From assembly GCA_036925085.1 (NCBI GenBank), contig JAUPFP010000018.1, positions 3,109,885-3,173,884 on the forward strand: a DNA stretch of 64,000 nucleotides, given 5' to 3'. The stretch comes from Brachycybe producta. Taxonomy: Eukaryota; Arthropoda; Diplopoda; Playtdesmida; Andrognathidae. Each line of letters begins with the position of its first letter. Within the stretch, counting starts at the first letter, position 1. Position numbers and translations under genes: made by a program. The notes beneath the pieces are model-generated. The model was not told the DNA's origin, searched no databases, and saw only the letters and a program-made list of their open reading frames with translations. Below are positions 56,787 to 64,000 of this stretch, one piece after another.

Positions 56787-57820
56787 CGGAGCCCTGTAAA
56801 GGACATGCATTTATTTTTTTTATTTTATCTGAAATTTCAAATACTTAGATGTTTTGTTTGAAACTTCAGATGTTTTTGTTTGAAACTTCAGATGTTTTTG
56901 TTTGAAACTTCAGATGTTTTTGTTTGAAACTTCAGATGTTTTTGTTTGAAACTTCAGATGTTTTTGTTTGAAACTTCAGATGTTTTTGTTTGAAACTTCA
57001 GATGTTTTTGTTTGAAACTTCAGATGTTTTTGTTTGAAACTTCAGATGTTTTTGTTTGAAACTTCAGATGTTTTTGTTTGAAACTTCAGATGTTTTGTTT
57101 GAAACTTCAAATGTTTTGTTTGAAACTTCAAATGTTTTGTTTGAAACTTCAGATGTTTTGTTTGAAACTTCAGATGTTTTGTTTGAAACTTCAGATGTTT
57201 TGTTTGAAACTTCAGATGTTTTATTTGAAACTTCAGATGTTTTGTTTGAAACTTCAGATGTTTTGTTTGAAACTTCAGATGTTTTGTTTGAAACTTCAGA
57301 TGTTTTGTTTGAAACTTCAGATGTTTTGTTTGAAACTTCAAATGTTTTGTTTGAAACTTCAAATGTTTTGTTTGAAACTTCAAATGTTTTGTTTGAAACT
57401 TCAAATGTTTTGTTTGAAACTTCAAATGTTTTGTTTGAAACTTCAAATGTTTTGTTTGAAACTTCAAATGTTTTGTTTGAAACTTCAAATGTTTTGTTTG
57501 AAACTTCAGATGTTTTGTTTGAAACTTCAGATGTTTTGTTTGAAACTTCAGATGTTTTGTTTGAAACTTCAGATGTTTTGTTTGAAACTTCAGATGTTTT
57601 GTTTGAAACTTCAGATGTTTTGTTTGAAACTTCAGATGTTTTGTTTGAAACTTCAAATGTTTTGTTTGAAACTTCAAATGTTTTGTTTGAAACTTCAAAT
57701 GTTTTGTTTGAAACTTCAAATGTTTTGTTTGAAACTTCAAATGTTTTGTTTGAAACTTCAAATAGTTTTTTTGAAATTTCAGATAAAATAAAAAAAGCTC
57801 ATGTCCTTTGCAGGGCTCCG
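56787..57820. mobile_element. TA-flanked satellite-bearing element, copy 1
   Basis: Ends CGGAGCCCTGTAAAGGACAT and inverse CGGAGCCCTGCAAAGGACAT, flanked by TA at 56785-56786 and 57821-57822. Nearly all of the interior is a tandem array. Termini are shared with 26876-28129. No transposase. Confidence 0.85.
56845..57775. repeat. 22-bp then 21-bp minisatellite
   Basis: Roughly ten 22-bp units (TTTTTGTTTGAAACTTCAGATG minus/plus edges) are followed by about 34 units of 21 bp with one T fewer. In the 21-bp part a G/A variant (CAGATG versus CAAATG) occurs in blocks: 1 G, 2 A, 10 G, 8 A, 7 G, 6 A. Because 21 is divisible by three, long frames (LFETSDV repeats and others) stay open on both strands. 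They are not genes. Confidence 0.95.
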
Positions 57821-57822
57821 TA

Positions 57823-58518
57823 CAAAAAGTACGTAAGTAAGTGTGTACGCCAGTAAAAAAAAAAATTCAAAAACTTCCAACTGAGAAAGAATCGGAAACA
57901 GTTAATATAGTTGGAACATAGGAGGGGCCACCCGTGGTGCCCCTCATTTCTCCATCCCCCGAGTTCACCTAGGAATGGTTCACAAAGACAGCCCCCCCCC
58001 GCCCAATACTTTTAAATGAAACATGAATGAAATCCATGCCGAGAGAAAAAGTTCGGATAAAGTAAAAATAAAAAAAATATTGTCATTATGGACACGTGTC
58101 TTCCCCACTTCATACCCTTCAAAACCTGGACACACATCCCACACTCTCCCCCACATTATTTAATTCTCCCTCCAATTTTTCGTTTTCTTTCCCTGTGGTC
58201 CCTTCAAGGAGAACCCCACACACAAAACGGAAGCATTTTTCAATGACTGCGAGATTTTTTTTCATTCTCTTTCCAAAAAAAAAAAACAAACATAAAAGAA
58301 CCATTTTTTCAATCTGCCAGAAGAAGTTGCAATATAACCAAGAAAAATTCAAAATGACAAATGGGGACTTTTTTGTTGACAATACAGTGACAACGATAAA
58401 AATCCCCCCAAAAAATGTTCCAATATTCAAACAACTTGGAACGAAAGTTAACCCAGTTCATCATTAAAACCTACGCGGATTCTCGTGGACAGACAGTATT
58501 AATAGAAGATGTCCTCCT
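57823..58518. other. Intronic DNA, low complexity
   Basis: Poly-C near 57992-57999 and A-runs. The two opposed frames at 58096-58467 are low complexity and not supported. Confidence 0.5.
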
Positions 58519-58527
58519 ATATAGTAA

Positions 58528-58723
58528 ACAGGCAATTAGAAATCGGGACAAACAGAAGTTGGTTCCGCCCTTTTTATGACGACCGGTTGGTTTGTTGTGT
58601 GGTTCGACGTTGAAAAGGGCGGAGCACGTGACGTCAGACTACATAACCAACCAATTAGAAGTTGCCAGTCGTCATAAAAAGGGCGGAGCCAACTTCTGTT
58701 TGTCCCGATTTCTAATTGCCTGT
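58528..58723 (+). mobile_element. 9-bp-TSD MITE family A, copy 10
   Basis: ACAGGCAATTAGAAATCGGG and inverse. Flanks ATATAGTAA and ATGAAGTAA match at 7 of 9. A short inner deletion removes CAACTTCTAA from the left half. Confidence 0.9.
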
Positions 58724-58790
58724 ATGAAGTAATTGTTCATACTACAGGAGTATAGATGATTCCATTCTGTTACTTACCCGAGTAGAAAAG

Positions 58791-58944
58791 AGAAACAGTT
58801 GGGCGCAGCCAGAAAAGTTCGTTCCGATTGGTTATTTAGGTTTGTTACGTGTTTGATTCTGTATCTTATGTTGTTGTTATTGGTCTGATGTTCATAAATA
58901 GGGCGGGGCTAACAGAATTTTCCTGGCTGCGCCCAACTGCCTGC
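58791..58944. mobile_element. Related 154-bp MITE (CAGTTGGGCGCAGCC) with 9-bp TSD
   Basis: Ends AGAAACAGTTGGGCGCAGCC and inverse GCAGGCAGTTGGGCGCAGCC. GTAGAAAAG is repeated exactly at 58782-58790 and 58945-58953. It shares the GCAGGCA terminal bases, GGGCGGGGC and ATTGGT motifs with family A, but the TIR body differs. It lies 67 bp from family A copy 10. Confidence 0.9.
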
Positions 58945-58953
58945 GTAGAAAAG

Positions 58954-59462
58954 CTATCACCTAGGGGTTAATAGTTTATGCATTAAGTAGAACGTCGTCG
59001 ATTATCGGAACTAATGTCGGACTTGCATAGTTCTGATATAAAACAAATCCAAACAACAACAAAAACAACAAATAGAAACCACCACAAACGAGATAAAAAG
59101 TGAAAAATTATCTACAGATAATTATAATTAGCCTAACATAATAATATTAGATCAACATCAATATTATTGAAAGACAATACAGACCGTGAGAAACCCTATA
59201 CATTTTCAATTTCTCTGAACGATCAATCTTATCAATTTGACTAACAATACGTACATTGATTGACATATGATTGTATTTGCAGAAAAGGAAAATAACTAAA
59301 TCGACTTTGAGAACAAACCGTAGTCAAGTATCTCATCATATACATGCAAAAAAAACTACTTCCAATCAGCGATTAGTGATCGTTACTCATTGAACCAACA
59401 AACCAAATGTGTCTTTTATCTTGGTGCAAATTCTAAAAAAAAAAAAAGCAGCTGAAAGTTCC
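58954..59462. other. Intronic DNA, no feature
   Basis: Nothing recognised. Confidence 0.5.
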
Positions 59463-60251
59463 TTAAGAGGCTACAACATCGCAAAATTACTTCGAAAAAT
59501 CTCCGCAAAGAGTGCTAGCATTGTTTTTCTATTGAGCCAATAGACAAGCTGTTAAAAGGAAAAAAACTTTAATTAAAAAAAAACAGTTGCGGCAATATGT
59601 TTATTTTTCCTATTTAAAGTTGTCCAATATTAAGTTTTCAAAGTGCAATGTGCACACCTTAAATATATGCTGATCGAATGATAGAATGACAAAAAATTGG
59701 TAAGTGCGGTTCTATTTTTAAAAACTATTTCAAAATCACGAATTTCTAACTCTTACGTTAAACTCCATTGAGTACGCACTCGTAAGCTAAAAACATCCAC
59801 TGAAATGCTCGTAAAAATACGTAAAAATAATTTTCATAAAACAAAAAATTCAGCACGTGCGCCAATGTTTTGGCTTCACTATGGTTTTTTAAAATTATTT
59901 TTAGCTATTTTTTACAGACGTTTTTTTTTTCTTGTTTGGGCGTACTCAATGAATTTTATCATAAGAACTAGAAATTGGCGATTTTGAAATAGTTTTTAAA
60001 AATCTGAACACACTTACCAATTTTCTGTCATTCTATCACTCGATGAGCATATATTTAAGGTGCACACATTGCACTTTGAAAACTTAATATTGGACAACTT
60101 TAAATATGAAAAATAAAAATATTGTCACGACTGTATATTTTAAAAAATTAACATTTTTCCTTTAACATCGTGTCTATGGGCGCAATAGAAAAACGATGCT
60201 AGCGCTTCTTTACGGAGATTTTTCAAAGTAATTTTGCGATGCAGCCTCTGA
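59463..60251. mobile_element. TTAA fold-back family, copy 8
   Basis: TTAA at 59463-59466, GAGGCTACAACATCGCAAAA, both arms and the loop (CACGTGCGCCAATGTTTTGG). The right terminus GCGATGCAGCCTC is followed by TGA instead of TTAA, because another element starts there. Confidence 0.85.
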
Positions 60252-60402
60252 AGCGGCGATCACACTGGCCAATATTGCTATAAATCTTGCGTAGTTTATT
60301 GCAAAGTCCTGCAATAATTATTGCACATTACAACAATTGCAAATAATTCAAGGAAACAATGCAGCAAATATTGTTTTAAATATTGCCAATGTGATCGCTG
60401 CT
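60252..60402. mobile_element. 151-bp MITE (GCGATCACACTGGCCAATATT) at a fold-back border
   Basis: Ends AGCGGCGATCACACTGGCC and inverse AGCAGCGATCACATTGGC. Flanks TGA (60249-60251) and TTA (60403-60405). It abuts the end of the TTAA fold-back, so the fold-back's TTAA probably served as its target. Confidence 0.75.
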
Positions 60403-60789
60403 TTATACCGTGATTTTAACTAATTAGCCCGGGCTTCACGCCCGCCTTTTTTATGACTTTTTACACAATGTTCCACTGCTTTTAATTGCTAGAACGACGA
60501 AATTCTTACACTTACAAATTGCTCAAATAAAACAAATTTCTCATCGATCGATTCCAGACGCACAGTAAATATACTTTGTACTTTTTTGTTGTAAATCGTA
60601 AAATAGTTCATTTTTTTTTCTCTCTCTAAGCCTAGTACACACCAGGATTCTTTGTTGCGATACAATGTTGCGGTTCAGAGTCGCAATATTGTTCTATGTC
60701 CACACCTATACTCAAGTTTCTCTCTCCATCCTTCTGGCTTTCACAATTGTCATCATCACCTGCGGAAGTGACCCTTTCAATATGTGCTT

Positions 60790-60897
60790 ATACACTGCTA
60801 TTGATCAAGAGGGGCGAATAAAACAGAAACGGTGGTGGGCACTGTGGGGGCACACGAGCTTTTCTCAGCCGAGAGAACACACATTCAGGTCATCCTG
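60790..60897 (+). pseudogene. Possible PIF/Harbinger nuclease remnant
   Basis: The frame YTAIDQEGRIKQKRWWALWG has the R-W-W triplet typical of the start of HARBI1-type nucleases ('RRRRWWVxP'). It lies downstream of TAAGCCTAGTACACACC (60626-60642), a Harbinger-like terminus. The frame stops at 60897 and later motifs were not found. Confidence 0.25.
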
Positions 60898-61170
60898 AAA
60901 TTAGGAGATGGGGCAGGAGTTCGAAATCCCCAAAACACAATTTAGAAGTGAATTTTTACACAGAAGGTCCTCAAGTAGTTTTAACAGTATTTTAACAGTC
61001 TTTAATAATTAATATCAAACTGAGCTCTTTTGAGTCTGTGTTCATGTTTCAAAAACACTATGAAATGTTTTGCAACAATGTTTAAATGTTTCCCAGTTCG
61101 ATGGAAGTCAAGAAAAACATGAATCTGAGCTGACACAATTCAGCCTCGAAACATTTCAGGATGCTTTGTT

Positions 61171-61237
61171 GCGATACACAATGATGTGGGTCTGAATCGC
61201 AACTGACGTGATTCAGACCCACAACATTGTGTATTGC
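61171..61237. repeat. Hairpin with ~27-bp arms
   Basis: GCGATACACAATGATGTGGG..TCTGAATC pairs with GATTCAGACCCACAACATTG..TGTATTGC around a ~10-nt spacer. A related GTTGCGATACAATGTTGCGG occurs at 60653. Confidence 0.8.
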
Positions 61238-61546
61238 AAAATGATATAACAAATAAATGCTTCTTTCTCTTGACAATATACCACCACCAAAAAAAAAAAA
61301 GGAGACGAGAAGTAGATTATGAGGTTTAGAATTTTTTAAAAACCTTATAAGAATGATCAAGAAGCAAAAAACAAAAAAATAAGTTTCATCGGTTCTTTTG
61401 AGTGTGCAGCCAGGATTTTTTTTAACTTTTAAAAGAAGAGCTTGAGAAGACATTCCAAAATACAGGTAACAACAAAACACGTTCAACTGCATTCCAGACA
61501 ACAAGAATAAACAAAAAAAAACATAAAGATACAAATAGCTGATAAT

Positions 61547-61586
<40 letters not shown>

Positions 61587-61787
61587 AAATAAAAGAGGTT
61601 GAAAACAAACCCACAGTCATAAAGATTAAGAAAAAGAACTGACTTCAGCTCAAAATTACAAAAAAAAAAATCGTGTAAAAAAAAAGGACAAAAAATTCAA
61701 AGTGGAGATGTTACTGTCAATCTGGGGAATCAGGCAAACTGGAAAACAACCAACCTGCTAGTGAATCTGCAAAATTGCGCACCTAAA

Positions 61788-62292
61788 TGGCGCATTCACA
61801 CTAGGCTGGTTGTAGTCCTCTCTAGCAGCATAGTGTGAACACAGGCATTTAGAAATCGGGACGAACACAAGTTGGCTCCGCCCTATTTATGACGAACACA
61901 ACTTCTAATTGGTTGGTTATGTAGTTAGACGTCACATGCTCCACCCTTTTCAACGTCGAACCACACAACAAACCAATTAGAAGTTGCCAGTCGTCATAAA
62001 AAGGGCGGAGCCAACTTGTGTTCGTCCCGATTTCTAAATGCCTGTGTGTGAACTGCTACCAGCAGCTGCTTTCTCCAGCACGCTAGTGATTTTAACAGTG
62101 GCTGGTGAAAGTTGAACATGTCCAACTTTAGCAGCTACCAGCTGGTCATGTGACTCCCCTTCCTGCTGCTACCAGCCAGTGTGAACCCTTTGTCGCTAGT
62201 AGTGGCACCAGTGGGTAGTTGAAACTCCACTGCTTCTGTTCGTTGGTTGTTAGATTTTGTGTTTTTGCAAGACGGTGGTTATTGGATGACTC
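61788..62292. mobile_element. MITE family B, copy 4 (3' truncated, split)
   Basis: Starts TGGCGCATTCACACTAGGCT, is interrupted at 61841-62045 by a family A MITE, and continues with GAACTGCTACCAGCAGCTGC to GCAAGACGGTG, where homology to the other copies ends near 62292. Confidence 0.85.
61841..62045 (-). mobile_element. 9-bp-TSD MITE family A, copy 12, nested in family B
   Basis: ACAGGCATTTAGAAATCGGG and inverse. Flanks AGTGTGAAC and (T)GTGTGAAC. The uninterrupted site AGCATAGTNTGAACTGC is present in family B copies 1 and 2, confirming the insertion and its duplication of 8 to 9 bp. Confidence 0.95.
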
Positions 62293-63380
62293 ACGTCCTA
62301 AACGTGACATCAGTTCGAAATTTAATTTATCATATTCCCGCTAGAGGCGCTGTTTCGAAAACGACGCCGCATATCTGTCGAACAGAACATTTCAGGAGTT
62401 GCCAAAAGTCCAGGGGTTCAGGTAATAGTCTAAAGTTTAACTTCATCGATTTTCGAATGAAATTATTTTATCTCAAAAATAAGGTTTTAAACCAACAGAA
62501 GATATTTCAGAACCAGGAGGAGGCCTCACTGGAGAAAACTCCTTTGCATGTATAATAATATCAGCAACATATCGTACTTGAGAAACCGTTCCATAAGCTA
62601 AAAACCTTATGGCCAAGTTCTCTTCCACGCTCCTTTCGCTTAGTAAGGCTTACTTACAGCTTTTATGTATCTTTATAAAAAAAAAATAATATTTCTTTAT
62701 CTTGGTGTATGTTTTGAAGGCACTTCCGGCCAACAGTCACCAAGATAAAGCACTTTTATACACACAAAAAAAAAACCTCCCTAACATTCTAAATGTTTCA
62801 TATAAAGTGTCAAAACATATTTTTGAAATCATTACTATTGCGAATTGCACACAACACAAGACACCCCCAAAACCTAACACATATGGAAGTATATGAAAGC
62901 GTATCTAAATCGATTGTGACGTTAATGGCAATTGCGGACAACATTCTTCTCAATTTCCATCCACCCCTTTATTGCTCAGATTCAGACTCACATTTATTTT
63001 CTCTCCTCTCAATTCCAAAAGAAAAGTAGCAACAAAAAAGCATATTTTTTTCCCTTCAAAGTAAATTCTCGTTTTACTCTTTTTTTTCCACATCCCCTTT
63101 TTTCCCCGATCTTTCAGTTCGTCTTTCTTACATCTGGTGGTTATGGTGGAGGATATAAAAAAAGGAAGGAAGGACAGAAGATAGGAAGAAGAGTCCTGAA
63201 CATCTCTTATTTTGGGGGGTCTAGATAGGAACTTCTAGAACTAGAAGGCCCAGGATAACGACACAGAAAAAAAAAACATTTTACAGAATCACTAGTCAGT
63301 TTTGCAAAATAACCACCCAGCATTGCTTGTGTCGCGTCTATAGCAGCCGTACAAAACATCAAAAAATGAATGGTTTTAAG
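62293..63380. other. Intronic DNA, no gene
   Basis: An open plus frame to 62555 crosses the family B break and includes CGCTAGAGGCGCTG. Nothing recognisable. (GAA)/(CT) tracts near 63000-63200. Confidence 0.4.
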
Positions 63381-63995
63381 TTCGCACTAAGCTAGTGGTA
63401 GCACGCTGAACCACTGGTAGCAGCGAGAAGTTATACAACCGGCAGGTAGCTGCTAAAAAAAAGTTGGACACCAGCTGCTGTCAAAATCATTCGCCTACTG
63501 GTAAAAGCAGCCACTGGTCGTGGTTCCCACTAATGGCGCATTCACACTAGGTTGGTTGCTGCTGGATAGTTGTAGCCCTCTAGCAGCATCGTGTGAACTG
63601 CTACCAGCAGGCTAGTGATTTTAACAGCGGCTGGTGAAGTTGAACATGTCCAGTTACCAGCTACCAAGCTACCAGCTAGTCATGTGACTCCCTTCCTGCT
63701 GCTACCAGCATACCACCAGCTAGCGCGAACCCTCTGTCGCTAGTAGTGGCACTAGTGGGCAGTTGATACTCCACTGCTTGGGTTGGTTGTTAGATTTTTG
63801 CGTTTTTGCAAGGTGGTGATTGGACGACTTGTGTGCTGGACAAGTGTCAACTCATAGCAGCCGCTGCTTGCTGTAGCTGCTAATAGCCAGCAGCAACCGG
63901 CAGCTGGTAAACCAGCCTAGTCTGAATGTGCGTTAAGCTGCTATAGAGCTACAACCAGTAGCTGGTAAGGCTAGCTAATGTGACGCATACGCATT
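63381..63995 (-). mobile_element. MITE family B, copy 6 (older, hosts copy 5)
   Basis: The left part 63381-63530 matches the right half of copy 3 with many changes (TGGTAGCACGCTG, AGTTGGACACCAGC). After copy 5 it resumes with GCTGCTATAGAGCTACAACC and ends GTGACGCATACGCATTAA. The 5' half is missing. Confidence 0.75.
63534..63933. mobile_element. MITE family B, copy 5, inserted in copy 6
   Basis: Starts TGGCGCATTCACACTAGGTT, ends AGCCTAGTCTGAATGTGCG. TAA at 63531-63533 and 63934-63936. The host sequence on both sides is an older copy of the same family. Confidence 0.85.
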
Positions 63996-64000
63996 AATTC

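Larger units (their letters stand above)
60406..61784. other. Intronic DNA with a possible Harbinger remnant
   Basis: The minus strand at 60440-60417 reads GCGGGCGTGAAGCCCGGGCT..CTAATTAG, similar to a Helitron 3' hairpin (weak). (GA)n at about 61549-61582. See separate entries for the RWW fragment and the hairpin. Confidence 0.4.

Noticed and set aside
57042-57856. Open frames of 237-266 codons on both strands
   Set aside because: They arise from a 21-bp tandem array whose unit is divisible by three, and several frames stay open at once. Splice sites and family resemblance are absent.
58096-58467. Opposed frames of 103-123 codons
   Set aside because: Low-complexity Lys/Phe-rich sequence driven by A- and T-runs.
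60905-60940. GGAGTTCGAAATCCCC, similar to a tRNA T-arm or Pol III B box
   Set aside because: No A box or cloverleaf could be built around it.

Overview
This is AT-rich eukaryotic DNA, almost entirely non-coding, from an animal and most likely an invertebrate. The one confident gene piece is a 159-bp minus-strand exon at 9496-9654. It encodes the N-terminal Cys-rich segment of a glypican, a GPI-anchored heparan sulfate proteoglycan core protein, and looks closest to the GPC4/6 (Dally-like) type. Both splice sites are good, the 5' phase matches the one I know for human GPC3 exon 2, and upstream lies a long pyrimidine tract. Exon 1 should lie at higher coordinates and exon 3 at lower ones. I found neither, so most of the window probably consists of two very large glypican introns (intron 2 at 1-9495, intron 1 from 9655 on). 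I saw no rRNA, tRNA, CRISPR array or bacterial-type operon. Most long open frames are artefacts of tandem repeats or inverted-repeat elements.

The rest is a dense and layered collection of DNA-transposon debris. (1) A 9-bp-TSD MITE family (ACAGGCA...TGCCTGT ends, Mutator-like by TSD) is at about 7.3, 15.8, 30.1, 30.3, 42.7, 45.1, 45.8, 46.7, 55.0, 58.5 and 61.8 kb, with related elements at 36.5 and 58.8 kb and an unrelated 9-bp-TSD element at 30.5 kb. (2) A set of TTA/TAA-target MITEs (Harbinger-like by TSD) includes a CTG-rich family at 14.6, 15.0, 19.5, 61.8, 63.4 and 63.5 kb and single elements at 25.2, 33.7, 52.4 and 60.25 kb. (3) A long palindromic fold-back family flanked by TTAA has eight copies at 0.1, 5.3, 8.6, 21.7, 31.3, 32.8, 39.0 and 59.5 kb. 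(4) hAT-like elements (8-bp TSD) include nested elements at 11 kb, a degenerate transposase-bearing one at 43.3-44.5 kb, and others at 3.5, 20.0, 27.1, 29.1, 29.4, 45.0 and 56 kb. (5) TA-flanked elements lie at 13.0, 26.9, 35.8, 56.1 and 56.8 kb. (6) Helitron helicase tails occur as inverted pairs at 1.8-2.4 and 41.4-42.1 kb.

Several minisatellites sit inside these elements: an 18-bp array inside a hAT reading frame at 43.7 kb, a 22/21-bp array at 56.8 kb, a 27-bp array at 26.9 kb and a 17-25 bp degenerate array at 13.8 and 22.8 kb. A 30-bp array at 54.4 kb and a 31-bp array at 16.9 kb may have the same origin. Nested insertions allow a partial insertion history, because several pre-insertion sites survive elsewhere in the window.

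Lineage is uncertain. A TTAGG-like motif inside one repeat is weak and non-diagnostic. Weak coding-like traces unrelated to glypican are listed at low confidence: a Cys-rich tail at 39.9 kb, a fragment with a Cdc45-like motif at 49.3 kb and a possible Harbinger remnant at 60.8 kb.
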